Shown here piece by piece: positions 18,209 to 26,764 of a stretch of DNA of 64,000 nucleotides. Position 1 is the first letter of the stretch. Each line of letters opens with the position of its first letter. The DNA is from JBNLAN01 sp050302175 (GTDB lineage: Bacteria; Pseudomonadota; Zetaproteobacteria; Mariprofundales; Mariprofundaceae), in assembly GCA_050302175.1 (NCBI GenBank), contig JBNLAN010000035.1, forward strand, positions 21,347 through 85,346, in the 5' to 3' direction. The translations under genes and the position numbers were made by a program. The notes below the pieces were generated by a model. That model had not been told where the DNA came from, searched no databases, and was given only the letters and a program-made list of their open reading frames with translations.

Positions 18209-19363
18209 CTATGACTGAAATTGCGCGATAGCGTCGCGAGTTCGCCGGCGCGCTTCAGTGTCGATATGCCAGACATCATCGAGCGTTTCCACGGCGGCAT
18301 CGGGGTAAGCCCCCAGCACGCCCTCAACTGTACGCACAATGCCGGTAAATGGAATCTTTCTGTCGCGAAAGGCCTGATTAGCCACTTCATTGGCTGCATT
18401 CATCACCACCGCCTGCGAGTCTGCACCTCGCATCACCGTCTGCACCATACGCATGGCCGGAAACTTCACCTCATCAATCGCCTGAAAATCGAGCCGCCCG
18501 CGCTGTGCCAAATCCAGCCATGCAATGCCGCTGCTCAGTCGCACATGCTGGCTGATCGCATAAGCGATCGGGGCACGCATATCGGGCTCGGCAAGCTGTG
18601 CAAGCACCGAGCCATCCCGATACTCCACCAGTGCATGCACAATGCTCTGCGGGTGGATAATGGCGGAGAGCTTTTCAGGTGCTAGATCAAACAACCAGCG
18701 CGCCTCGATAAGCTCCAGTGCCTTATTCATCATGGTGGCCGAATCAATACTGATCTTGGCCCCCATATCCCAGTTCGGATGCGCCACCGCCTCTTCCAGT
18801 GTCACCGCATGCAGGCTTTCCGGATCACGGTCCCGGAACGGCCCGCCCGATGCAGTCAAAATCACACGGGTCACCGAGCCATGATCGTGCCCGTGCATAG
18901 CCTGATGCACCGCGGCATGCTCGGAATCGACCGGCACCACCTCCGCGCCACTCTGCTGCGCCATCTGCATGAATATTCTGCCTGCGGTGACCAGGCACTC
19001 CTTATTGGCAAGCCCCACCCGTTTGCCTGCCTTCACCGCTGCAAGTGCAGCCGGAAGACCAACCGAACCGACCATGGCGGCCATCACCATATCGACCTCA
19101 GGTGCTTCTGAAACTGCAATAGCCGCATCCATCCCCGATTCGAGACGAATATCTGCCGGCAACTCTTTCGCAAGCATCTTCGCCGCAGCAGGATCGGTCA
19201 TCACCACCACTTCGGGGTGCACAAGCGTGCAAAGCTCGCGCATGCGTTCGACATTGGTGTGAGCAACCAGCGCATAAACTGAAAGTTCTTCCGGATGCTG
19301 CCGGATCAGATCAATCGTACTGGCGCCGATGGAGCCGGTGGCTCCCAGAATGGTCAGCCTCAC
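18209..19363 (-). CDS. dxr: 1-deoxy-D-xylulose 5-phosphate reductoisomerase
   Basis: Second enzyme of the MEP isoprenoid pathway, making MEP with NADPH. It has the N-terminal NADPH loop TILGATGSIGAST, the NKECLV block, and the metal and substrate region VDSEHAA and SGGPFRD. The GTG at 19363 overlaps the cdsA stop (GTGA) and has GGAGG 4 bases ahead; 384 residues is typical. Its isoprenoids feed UppS, encoded two genes upstream. Confidence 0.97.
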   Translation of the reverse strand: MRLTILGATGSIGASTIDLIRQHPEELSVYALVAHTNVERMRELCTLVHPEVVVMTDPAAAKMLAKELPADIRLESGMDAAIAVSEAPEVDMVMAAMVGSVGLPAALAAVKAGKRVGLANKECLVTAGRIFMQMAQQSGAEVVPVDSEHAAVHQAMHGHDHGSVTRVILTASGGPFRDRDPESLHAVTLEEAVAHPNWDMGAKISIDSATMMNKALELIEARWLFDLAPEKLSAIIHPQSIVHALVEYRDGSVLAQLAEPDMRAPIAYAISQHVRLSSGIAWLDLAQRGRLDFQAIDEVKFPAMRMVQTVMRGADSQAVVMNAANEVANQAFRDRKIPFTGIVRTVEGVLGAYPDAAVETLDDVWHIDTEARRRTRDAIAQFQS

Positions 19364-20148
19364 AATACCTCCAGCCACAAAAGTCCGCACACCACAAGTG
19401 AGGGAATCAGCGCATCGATACGATCCAGCAGCCCCCCGTGTCCGGGTAGCGTGCGCCCGGAATCCTTGGCGCCGACCAGCCGTTTGATGGCCGACTCAAA
19501 CAGATCGCCAAGCACCCCGGCAATCACCAGCACAATGGCGAGAAGAAGCGCATGCCATAGCGGCATCCCCACAAACCGAATCCAGAATCCGCCGGCAATC
19601 GCCACGCCAAATACCAGCCCGCCAAAAAAACCTTCGACCGACTTGCCGGGACTCACGGCAGGGCAGAGTTTGTGTTTGCCAAACTTCTTGCCGACAAAAT
19701 AGGCGGCAATATCCGCCGCCCAAACACCCAGCAGCGACCCGGCGATGAACATCACACCATCGGTATGCGCATGAATTTGCATCACCACGGCGACGAACAG
19801 CAGCAGCCACATTGCCATCCACTGCGCAGCAGCAAGTTTTGGCAGCTGCTCGGTGCATGCGCCCCCTGTTGCCTTCCAGGCAAAAAGCAAAAACCAGATG
19901 AAACTCAACGCAAACAGCAGTGCAAGCAATGGATACCCCTGCACAATCCCCGCCAGAGCAAGAGCTGTAGTCAGCAGATAGAGCCAGCGGCCCTCCAGCT
20001 TCATCAGCTGCACCAGTTCCATCACCGCCAGTAGTGCAACGAGTGCCAGTATCCAGTCAAATATCGGGGAGGGAGCGAAAAAGAGCCAGCCAACCGCCAG
20101 TGGCAGCAGCAGCAGTGCGGTAATAATACGTTTCTGCAGTTCACTCAT
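19360..20148 (-). CDS. cdsA: Phosphatidate cytidylyltransferase
   Basis: Integral membrane enzyme forming CDP-diacylglycerol, the branch point to all phospholipids. About eight hydrophobic helices are visible. The family signature lies at the C-terminus (DLFESAIKRLVGAKDSG then LPGHGGLLDRIDAL), preceded by AADIAAYFVGKKFGKHKL and SPGKSVEG. At 262 residues it is slightly short of E. coli CdsA but complete. It overlaps uppS and dxr by 4 bases each. Confidence 0.96.
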   Translation of the reverse strand: MSELQKRIITALLLLPLAVGWLFFAPSPIFDWILALVALLAVMELVQLMKLEGRWLYLLTTALALAGIVQGYPLLALLFALSFIWFLLFAWKATGGACTEQLPKLAAAQWMAMWLLLFVAVVMQIHAHTDGVMFIAGSLLGVWAADIAAYFVGKKFGKHKLCPAVSPGKSVEGFFGGLVFGVAIAGGFWIRFVGMPLWHALLLAIVLVIAGVLGDLFESAIKRLVGAKDSGRTLPGHGGLLDRIDALIPSLVVCGLLWLEVL

Positions 20149-20888
20149 GGGTTCACCTGCTCACTGGTTAGTCCGAAACGACGTTCCCGACCGGCAAAGT
20201 CTGCCAGTGCAGTCTCAAACTCAGCTTTGGAAAAATCGGGCCAGAAGGCATCCGTAAAATAGAGTTCGGCGTAGGCGGCATCCCAAAGATAGAAATTTGA
20301 GATCCGTTTCTCGCCACCAGTGCGCACCAGAAAATCCACAGGCTGCAACTCTGCTGACCACATAAATTTACGGAAAGCGTCGGCGTTCAGTAAATCCATG
20401 GCTGCAGATGCATCCCCCTGTGTTTCGACCCACTGGCAGGCTCGCTTGGCTGCAGCGATAATTTCCTGCTGACCGCCATAGTTCAGGCAGAGCACCAAAT
20501 CGATAACATTGTTACCCTCGGTTTTGCGGCAAGCCTCTTCGACCGCCTTGCGCGCTTTGGGCGGAAATGCGGCGAGGTCACCCACCGCACGCAATCTCAC
20601 CCCCTGCTCCTGCATCGCGGGAAGCTCCAGTGGCAACATGCTGGCGAGCAGGGTCATCAGGCCTGAGACCTCAGGTTTCGGACGCGCCCAGTTTTCAGTG
20701 GAAAATGCAAACAGTGACAGCTGCGGAATCCCGGCACCGGCCGCCCACGCCACCACCTCATGCACACGCTTGGCTCCCTGACGATGCCCTTCAAGACGCG
20801 GTAGGCCACGCTGTTTTGCCCAGCGGCCATTGCCGTCCATAATGATGGCCATGTGCCGAGGCACCGGCCTCTGGCTCGTTAAAGGCAT
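20145..20888 (-). CDS. uppS: Undecaprenyl diphosphate synthase
   Basis: cis-Prenyltransferase that makes the C55 carrier for peptidoglycan and O-antigen. The diphosphate-binding motif IIMDGNGRWAKQRG has Asp18; later blocks ALSLFAFSTENWARP-like (LSLFAFSTENWARPK) and DFLVRTGGEKRISNFYLWDAAYAELYF are diagnostic. 247 residues. Its ATG overlaps the frr stop by one base (TGATG). Confidence 0.97.
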   Translation of the reverse strand: MPLTSQRPVPRHMAIIMDGNGRWAKQRGLPRLEGHRQGAKRVHEVVAWAAGAGIPQLSLFAFSTENWARPKPEVSGLMTLLASMLPLELPAMQEQGVRLRAVGDLAAFPPKARKAVEEACRKTEGNNVIDLVLCLNYGGQQEIIAAAKRACQWVETQGDASAAMDLLNADAFRKFMWSAELQPVDFLVRTGGEKRISNFYLWDAAYAELYFTDAFWPDFSKAEFETALADFAGRERRFGLTSEQVNP

Positions 20889-21433
20889 CAGAGCGTCAGA
20901 ATATCTTTTTCTTTGTGTTCCACGACATGATCAATTTCTTCGATGAACTGATCGGTAAGCTTCTGGATCTCTTCCGTCAGACGTTTGGAATCATCCTCGG
21001 ATATCTCTTTATCTTTCAGCTGTTTCTTGACGTCATCGTTGGCGTCACGGCGGATATTGCGCACCGCCACCTTGGCCATCTCAGCAGCGTGCTTCACCTG
21101 CTTCACCAGCTCCTTGCGACGCTCCTCAGTCAGTTCGGGCAACACAATGCGAATAATCTCGCCATCGCTGGAAGGATTCAGGCCAAGATCGGACTTCATG
21201 ATGGCCTTCTCAATCGCCGGTACCATGGTCTTTTCCCACGGTGAAATCGTAATCACGCGCGGCTCCGGCACATTCAGGTTCGCCACCTGATTCACCGGCA
21301 TCTCCGAGCCGTAGTAGTCGACCATCACATGGTCCAGCAGCGAGCTGGAGGCGCGTCCGGTACGGATTTTTGCCAGCTCATCCCGCAGCGACTGAATGCT
21401 TTTCTGCATTCTGGGTTTCAGATCGTTAAGCAC
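20888..21433 (-). CDS. frr: Ribosome recycling factor
   Basis: Splits post-termination ribosomes with EF-G. 181 residues of mostly charged helix, with the conserved LRTGRAS-type block (LAKIRTGRASSSLLDHVMVDYYG) and VRNIRRDAND. The start is GTG at 21433, with AAGGAG ahead, overlapping pyrH by 8 bases. The order pyrH-frr-uppS is widely conserved. Confidence 0.97.
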   Translation of the reverse strand: MLNDLKPRMQKSIQSLRDELAKIRTGRASSSLLDHVMVDYYGSEMPVNQVANLNVPEPRVITISPWEKTMVPAIEKAIMKSDLGLNPSSDGEIIRIVLPELTEERRKELVKQVKHAAEMAKVAVRNIRRDANDDVKKQLKDKEISEDDSKRLTEEIQKLTDQFIEEIDHVVEHKEKDILTL

Positions 21434-22181
21434 GCTTCTCTCCTTCCCTTACCAGAGTCCCTACCGGCTCACCTGATACGGCGCGTACCAGCTGCCCGGG
21501 AGAAGTTACATCGAATACAACAATCGGCATATCATTATCACGGCATAGCGACATGGCGGTGGAATCCATCACGCCGAGCTGCAAATTCAGCGCCTCCGAG
21601 AAGGTGAGTGTCTCATAGCGCTTGGCATCCTTCACCTTCTTCGGATCAGCGGTATACACGCCGTCCACCTTGGTGCCCTTGAGCACCACGTCAGCCTGAA
21701 TCTCCATAGCGCGCAGGCTGGCGGCGGTATCAGTTGTGAAATAGGGATTGCCGGTTCCGGCTGCGAAAATAATGATGCGCCCCTTTTCAAGATGGCGCAC
21801 AGCACGGCGACGGATATAGGGCTCGGCCACTTCCTTGATCGGCAGCGCGGAGATCACCCGCACATCGGCACCATTGCGTTCGATGGCATCCTGTAGCGCC
21901 ACCGAATTCATTACGGTGGCCATCATGCCCATGTAATCGGCACTGGCCCGATCCATGCCGGAGGCCATGCCTTTCACGCCGCGGAAAATATTGCCGCCAC
22001 CGATCACAATGGCCAGGTCGACGCCTTTCTTGTGGGCCTTCACCAGTTCGGCAGCCAGACGATTCAGGGTATCCGGGTCGATACCGAACCCCTGATCGCC
22101 CATGAGCACTTCACCGGAAAGCTTCAGAAGCACCCGCTTGTACGAGCGCTTGGAGCCTGCCGGAGAAGTGCGATCAGCCAT
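21426..22181 (-). CDS. pyrH: UMP kinase
   Basis: Hexameric amino-acid-kinase-fold enzyme that phosphorylates UMP to UDP. Blocks visible: YKRVLLKLSGEVLMG, the GGGNIFRG loop, DYMGMMATVMN, and the C-terminal CRDNDMPIVVFDV. The ATG at 22181 gives 251 residues; the open frame upstream is tsf in another frame. It overlaps tsf by 8 bases. An 8-base overlap with frr follows. Confidence 0.97.
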   Translation of the reverse strand: MADRTSPAGSKRSYKRVLLKLSGEVLMGDQGFGIDPDTLNRLAAELVKAHKKGVDLAIVIGGGNIFRGVKGMASGMDRASADYMGMMATVMNSVALQDAIERNGADVRVISALPIKEVAEPYIRRRAVRHLEKGRIIIFAAGTGNPYFTTDTAASLRAMEIQADVVLKGTKVDGVYTADPKKVKDAKRYETLTFSEALNLQLGVMDSTAMSLCRDNDMPIVVFDVTSPGQLVRAVSGEPVGTLVREGEKRA

Positions 22182-23067
22182 TAACTTGTGCGGCCACTTC
22201 GGCGGCGAAATCGCTTTCCGCCTTCTCGATACCTTCACCCAGCGCATAGCGATGCATCGCCACGACTTCAGCATCTTTCTGAACACCGGCAAGGTACTTG
22301 CCAACGCTCTGATCCGGATCAATTACGTAGGCTTGCTCAAGCAGGCAGATATCGGAGTAGAACTTGTTCAGCTGGCCCTCAACGATCTTCTCGATGATGT
22401 TGGCAGGCTTGCCGCTGGCAGCTGCGCGCTCGGAGAGCACCGCTTTCTCGCGTTCAACCAGATCGGCTGTCACATCGTCGCGCTTGATGCACTGCGGGTT
22501 GGCCGCAGCCACATGCATGGCGATACCGCGTGCAGCTTCCTGCAACGCATCACTGGAACCACCCTTGATGCCGATCAGCACGCCGATCTTGCCGGCACCG
22601 TGAACGTAGCCGGAAACCAGGCCGCCAGCCACCTCAACCCGCTCGAAACGGCGGATGCTCATGTTCTCGCCGATCTTCGCAATCAGCTGCGACAGAGCCT
22701 CTTCCACAGTCACGTCTCCGAACTTCATCACCTTCAGCGCGTCCACATCGGCAGGTTTGTTGGCAATGATAAAGTCAGCCAGCTTGTTGACGAACTCGAC
22801 AAAATGTTCGTTCTTGCTCACGAAGTCGGTCTCGGCATTCACTTCCAGTACCACGCCGGTATCACCCTTGGATACCGAAACAACCACACCTTCAGCAGCC
22901 ACACGGCCAGCCTTCTTGGACGCAGCAGACAGACCCTTCTTGCGCAAAAAGTCCATGGCAGCTTCGATATCGCCACCCGTCTCTCCCAACGCTTTTTTGC
23001 AATCCATCATACCTGCACCGCTCATCTCGCGCAGTTTCTTTACATCAGCAGCCGTAATCTGGCCCAT
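22174..23067 (-). CDS. tsf: Elongation factor Ts
   Basis: Nucleotide exchange factor for EF-Tu. The N-terminal UBA-like domain ends in the signature MMDCKKALGETGGDIEAA; two EF-Ts core domains follow, with VLEVNAETDFVSKNE. At 297 residues it is slightly longer than the E. coli protein (283). It lies 48 bases after rpsB, the usual rpsB-tsf pair. Confidence 0.98.
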   Translation of the reverse strand: MGQITAADVKKLREMSGAGMMDCKKALGETGGDIEAAMDFLRKKGLSAASKKAGRVAAEGVVVSVSKGDTGVVLEVNAETDFVSKNEHFVEFVNKLADFIIANKPADVDALKVMKFGDVTVEEALSQLIAKIGENMSIRRFERVEVAGGLVSGYVHGAGKIGVLIGIKGGSSDALQEAARGIAMHVAAANPQCIKRDDVTADLVEREKAVLSERAAASGKPANIIEKIVEGQLNKFYSDICLLEQAYVIDPDQSVGKYLAGVQKDAEVVAMHRYALGEGIEKAESDFAAEVAAQVNG

Positions 23068-23115
23068 TTCTCATCCTCCAAAACTTGATTCTTTCGATTC
23101 CTCGCAGCGCCCTGA

Positions 23116-24147
23116 TCAGGCTTCGGTTTTTTCATCCGCAGCTGCTTCAGCGCTCTCATCTGCAGCAGCTTCGGCCTCTTCAGTCGCTTCAGCTTTGGCT
23201 TCTGCCTTGGCCTTCTTAGGTTTGGCCTCGGCCTCTACAGGCTCCTCGGCAGCAGCTTCGTCGCCCTTTGTCTCAGCCTTCTTAGGCTTGGCTTCCGCCT
23301 TGGCCTTCTTAGGCTTGGCCTCTACAGACTCCTCGGCAGCAGCTTCTACTTCCGCTCCTGCTTCAACGGCTCCTGCTTCAACGGCTTCAGCCTCAACAGC
23401 CTCTTCTTCAGCAGCGCTTTCGGCAAATGCAACGTCGCCGCCATCTTCGGTGTTCTGCATGCTCCATGTTTCGGTGCCTTCAATGATTGCATCGGCAATC
23501 TTGCTGCAGAACAGACGCACGGCGCGAATGGCATCATCGTTACCCGGAATCACGTAATCAATGCCGGATGGATCACAGTTGGTATCAACCACGGCCACGA
23601 TCGGAATACCCAGCTTCTGGGCCTCCTTGACCGCCAGATCTTCCTTGCGCACATCAACCACAAACAGGCAGTCCGGCAGAGCCAGCATATCCTTGATACC
23701 GCCCAGCGAGCGCTCCAGCTTCTCAAGCTGCTTCTCAAGCTGCAGACCCTCTTTCTTGGTCAGCAGCTCGAATACGCCCTCTTCCTTCTGGCGAATCAGA
23801 TCTTTCATTTTGCGAACAGACTGCTGCACAGTCTGGAAATTGGTCAGGGTGCCACCGAGCCAACGGTGATTGACATAGAACTGGCCGGCACGGCTCGCCT
23901 CTTCCTTGACTGCATCACGCGCCTGACGCTTGGTGCCAACAAACAGGATCTTACCGCCTGCAGCTGCCAGTTCATGCATGAACTGGTAGGCCTCGTTGGC
24001 CATGCGCAGGGTTTTCTGCAGATCGACAATATGGATTCCGTTACGTTCGCCGAAGATATAAGGCGCCATTTTCGGGTGCCAGCGGCGGGTCTGATGGCCG
24101 AAGTGAACGCCGGCCTCCAACAGGTTTTTCATGTTAAACTGAGACAT
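23116..24147 (-). CDS. rpsB: 30S ribosomal protein S2 with long acidic C-terminal extension
   Basis: Residues 1-~230 are an ordinary S2 (FNMKNLLEAGVHFGHQTRRW at the start, DVRKEDLAVKEAQKLGIPIVA and NCDPSGIDYVIPGNDDA in the middle). Standard S2 ends near residue 241; this one runs to 343. About 110 extra residues are almost only Glu, Ala, Lys, Pro and Val, with repeated KPKKAKAEAKPKKAE and AAEE(P/S)VEA units. The extension is acidic overall with Lys-rich patches. It could be an unstructured tail on the 30S surface; its role is unknown. It heads the 23-kb leftward gene train and is preceded by a strong GGAGG site. Confidence 0.96.
   Translation of the reverse strand: MSQFNMKNLLEAGVHFGHQTRRWHPKMAPYIFGERNGIHIVDLQKTLRMANEAYQFMHELAAAGGKILFVGTKRQARDAVKEEASRAGQFYVNHRWLGGTLTNFQTVQQSVRKMKDLIRQKEEGVFELLTKKEGLQLEKQLEKLERSLGGIKDMLALPDCLFVVDVRKEDLAVKEAQKLGIPIVAVVDTNCDPSGIDYVIPGNDDAIRAVRLFCSKIADAIIEGTETWSMQNTEDGGDVAFAESAAEEEAVEAEAVEAGAVEAGAEVEAAAEESVEAKPKKAKAEAKPKKAETKGDEAAAEEPVEAEAKPKKAKAEAKAEATEEAEAAADESAEAAADEKTEA
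23175..23345 (-). repeat. Imperfect coding repeats in the rpsB tail
   Basis: The block that encodes AAEEPVEA.AKPKKAKAEAK occurs about twice at the nucleotide level, roughly 100 bases apart: ctcctcggcagcagcttc follows a cttcttagg(t/c)ttggcctc stretch near 23212-23263 and again near 23305-23348, with smaller KPKKA units between. This looks like in-frame duplication within a low-complexity coding region, not a mobile or CRISPR repeat. Confidence 0.7.
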
Positions 24148-24246
24148 CTAAGTCCTCCGATTGTTATTTCCTCCACCGTCCCGGGTACCAGATGCGAACA
24201 CCTTCGGCACAATCGTATGTAAGGGTCGGTGTGTGAAGTGGCGCGC

Positions 24247-24275
24247 TTTCTACAGAAAACTAGCCGCGGATGCAA
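24247..24275 (-). promoter_or_regulatory. Candidate promoter for rpsB
   Basis: On the minus strand TTGCAT and TAGAAA are 17 bases apart, about 100 bases upstream of the rpsB ATG. The boxes are weak. The ~100-base leader left between promoter and ATG would have room for S2 autoregulation known in other proteobacteria, but I see no clear structure that proves it. Confidence 0.3.
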
Positions 24276-24320
24276 GCCCGCACTTCCCTGTCGGCTCCTC
24301 CCTGCTAAGCTGTCGCGTCC

Positions 24321-25022
24321 ATGTCGAACCCATGCTTACCTCCCCGCCGCTGGCTGTTGCGTCTGATCCTCGTATTCGGTGCAGTACTGCTGATCTATCA
24401 GGCCTGGCTGCTGACCGAAGTGATCGAACTACGCAGCAACAACCCGGAGATGACAGCCTTCATGGAAAATCGTTTGCAAGAGATGCAGGCGACAAATCCG
24501 AAGGCGAAGCTGGTCCGCATATGGGTGCCGACGAAACTAATCTCGCCCCATGCCAAGCGCGCGGTGCTGGTGGCCGAGGATGCGAGTTTCTATAGCCACT
24601 TTGGTTTCGACTGGGAGGGCATCCGCGTCGCCTTCAGAAAAAACATCAAGCGCGGGCATATCGTGGCCGGGGGCTCCACCATCAGCCAGCAACTTGCCAA
24701 AAATCTTTTTCTCTCCGACGAACGATCGCTTCTACGCAAGGCCGAGGAAACCATGGTGACGCTAATGCTGGAAGCGGTACTCAAAAAGCGGCGCATCCTT
24801 GAGCTTTATCTCAACTACGCCGAATGGGGCGATGGCATTTTCGGCATCGAAGCCGCCGCGCACCACTATTTCAATGTTTCGGCAAATGAGCTGGACGAGG
24901 CACAGTCGGCCACACTGGCGGCGATACTCCCCAACCCTCACTACTACGGCACCCTTCCTCCGAAGTTAAGCGAACGCAGCAGCGTGATCCTATCTTATAT
25001 GGTCGGAGCCCAAACAGATTAA
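24321..25022 (+). CDS. mtgA: Monofunctional peptidoglycan glycosyltransferase
   Basis: Polymerises lipid II into glycan strands at the periplasmic face of the inner membrane. One N-terminal anchor helix (about 12-31, LLRLILVFGAVLLIYQAWLL) is followed by a GT51 domain. The catalytic Glu86 lies in VAEDASFYSHFGFDWEG, and the second signature GGSTISQQLAKNLFLS is at 118-133. There is no transpeptidase domain; 233 residues is normal for MtgA. It is a single gene, divergent from rpsB and convergent with the small gene that follows. Confidence 0.95.
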   Translation: MSNPCLPPRRWLLRLILVFGAVLLIYQAWLLTEVIELRSNNPEMTAFMENRLQEMQATNPKAKLVRIWVPTKLISPHAKRAVLVAEDASFYSHFGFDWEGIRVAFRKNIKRGHIVAGGSTISQQLAKNLFLSDERSLLRKAEETMVTLMLEAVLKKRRILELYLNYAEWGDGIFGIEAAAHHYFNVSANELDEAQSATLAAILPNPHYYGTLPPKLSERSSVILSYMVGAQTD

Positions 25023-25046
25023 CCCGAACTGTTTCCCTGCTGTCGT

Positions 25047-25127
25047 CCAAATGAGTTCCGACAAGGTGAATTGAGCTTGCTTAAGAGAAGGCCTCCTGGG
25101 GGGGCAACGCCAAGTGAGCTCATTTGG
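25047..25127. repeat. Short inverted repeat between convergent genes
   Basis: CCAAATGAG at 25047-25055 is repeated inverted as CTCATTTGG at 25119-25127, between mtgA and the convergent small gene. The 63-base loop makes it a poor terminator; no T-run follows. Nothing else is seen in 25023-25137. Confidence 0.35.
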
Positions 25128-25137
25128 GATGCAGCAA

Positions 25138-25437
25138 CTAGGCGCGGCCTGCATTCCGATCGTTGGGCGAGTGGTAATATTCGCTCTGCAACGCAGCCTC
25201 GCGCACCACCTTGATGAGCTCTTCCAGTCGCGTCTCGGCAGTGGCAATCGGCGCACAATCCTCGCAATCCGGCTTTTCGCAAGGCTGGTTTGCATAGAGC
25301 CAGAACTGCACGGCTCCGGCAATCAAGCCATCGGAGATTTCACCGAGATCGGCATCCTTGGCGGTATCGGACAATCGATTCCCCAGCGTGATCGTGCCTT
25401 CCGCTGCCTTGGCATAGATATCGGGTTCATCGCTCAT
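25138..25437 (-). CDS. Small Cys-containing protein of unknown function
   Basis: 99-residue acidic protein with no signal peptide or membrane helix. It begins MSDEPDIYAKAAEGTITLG and carries a tight cysteine cluster CEKPDCEDC at about residues 53-61, which could bind a metal or be a coincidental disulfide set. The ATG at 25437 has AGGAG 7-8 bases ahead, and the reading pattern (few rare codons, GC-rich third positions) suits a real gene. I do not recognise the family. It follows the MFS exporter gene by 35 bases on the same strand, so the two may be cotranscribed. Confidence 0.65.
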   Translation of the reverse strand: MSDEPDIYAKAAEGTITLGNRLSDTAKDADLGEISDGLIAGAVQFWLYANQPCEKPDCEDCAPIATAETRLEELIKVVREAALQSEYYHSPNDRNAGRA

Positions 25438-25472
25438 GGAAACACTCCTGTTCAAAAATCAGCGCAATAGTA

Positions 25473-26687
25473 TCAGCTGCCTTCATCGATGCCATCGATG
25501 CGACCCCGCAAAGCCCACATGAGCAATCCCACCACACTCAAGGCGAGCATCGCCAGCGTCATGTGGGTGAGATCCACCGCCACCAGCGGCACCACTGCCC
25601 CGACAATCAAAGCGGTAAAGCCCATCTGCACGAAGCTCTGCAAGGCGGAGGCCATGCCGCGGTTGCGTGGGAAGCAATCGAGCGCCATCAGATTGATGTT
25701 GGGCATGGCAATCGCCATACCGAGCACATAGAGCGCTAATGGTGCCACCACAGAAACGGGGGTCGGAGCCAGGAACTGGCTCAGCAGCACATTCACCACC
25801 GCTGCACCTACCAGCAGCCCGTAACCGAGTTGCACGGTACGCACGGGCGAGACCACGCCCGCCAGCCGGCTGGAGAGCATCGCGCCCAGCATGATCATCG
25901 CCACACTGGGAATGAACATGATCCAGAAATCGTTCACACCCAATCCAAGAAAGTCGTAGATCACGGTTGGAGCACCTGCCACATAGATAAAGAAGGCGCT
26001 GAACATCATGGCAAAGCAGAAGACCAGCGCCAGGTAGTGGCGGTGCCGAAGCGCTTTACTATATGCCTTTGCAATCGCCACCGGATGCACGCTGTGGCGC
26101 TTCTCCAACGGATGCGTTTCGTGCACCCCGAGCCAGATCATCAGGAATAGTGCTGCTGCGACCACTGCGAGAAAGACGAACACCGAATGCCAGCCAAAGA
26201 GATCGTGCAGCCAGCCGCCGATGATGGGGGCCACGGCAGGCGCGATGCCGAAAAGCAGCATCACCCGCGCCATTACCTTCTGTGCGGCAGCCCCGTGGTA
26301 CACATCGCGAATCATCGCCCGCCCGATCACCATGCCGGCGCTGGCGGAAAGCCCCTGCCCCACACGCAACGCAATCAGCTCACCAATGCTTGCCGCCAGT
26401 GCGCAGCCGATGGAGGCGACAACATAGATGCCGAGCGCAGCCATGATCACGCGGCGGCGACCGAAGCCATCGGAGAGCGGGCCGTAGATCAGGGTGGAGA
26501 CTGCCGATGCCAGCAGGTAAAGGCTCAGCGTGAGCTGCATCTGCGCATGGCTGGCGGAGAGATCGTTGCCGATGTCGGGAAACGACGGCAAATAGGTATC
26601 GATGGTAAACGGCGCCAGCGTTGCCAGTGCCGCTACGACAAGTGAAAGAGGAATTCCGGGGTGCCTATGTGTCTCTGAGGTCGTCAT
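25473..26687 (-). CDS. MFS drug efflux transporter, Bcr/CflA type
   Basis: Twelve-helix major facilitator. The loop 2-3 signature YGPLSDGFGRRRV and the N-terminal block TIDTYLPSFPDIGNDL are those of the Bcr/CflA (DHA1) drug exporters, which expel small molecules such as bicyclomycin or chloramphenicol in other bacteria. About 404 residues. The ATG at 26687 is preferred; a GTG at 26699 is also in frame and no clear Shine-Dalgarno distinguishes them. Substrate cannot be inferred. It lies downstream of the AT-rich orphan gene with 77 bases between. Confidence 0.88.
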   Translation of the reverse strand: MTTSETHRHPGIPLSLVVAALATLAPFTIDTYLPSFPDIGNDLSASHAQMQLTLSLYLLASAVSTLIYGPLSDGFGRRRVIMAALGIYVVASIGCALAASIGELIALRVGQGLSASAGMVIGRAMIRDVYHGAAAQKVMARVMLLFGIAPAVAPIIGGWLHDLFGWHSVFVFLAVVAAALFLMIWLGVHETHPLEKRHSVHPVAIAKAYSKALRHRHYLALVFCFAMMFSAFFIYVAGAPTVIYDFLGLGVNDFWIMFIPSVAMIMLGAMLSSRLAGVVSPVRTVQLGYGLLVGAAVVNVLLSQFLAPTPVSVVAPLALYVLGMAIAMPNINLMALDCFPRNRGMASALQSFVQMGFTALIVGAVVPLVAVDLTHMTLAMLALSVVGLLMWALRGRIDGIDEGS

Positions 26688-26764
26688 GGAGGCCCGCACT
26701 CTGCAACCGAAGAAGCAGCGATGCCAGTCTGATAAATTAACTAATAGAGAGTCCTAATAAGCAA

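Noticed and set aside
23175..23345. CRISPR-like short repeats
   Set aside because: Units are in frame, imperfect and continuous within rpsB; there are no unique spacers and no cas genes.
22102..23557. Two + strand open frames of 328 and 300 codons opposite pyrH/tsf/rpsB
   Set aside because: Antisense shadows. The Ser/Ala-rich product of the second is just the complement of the S2 Glu/Ala tail.
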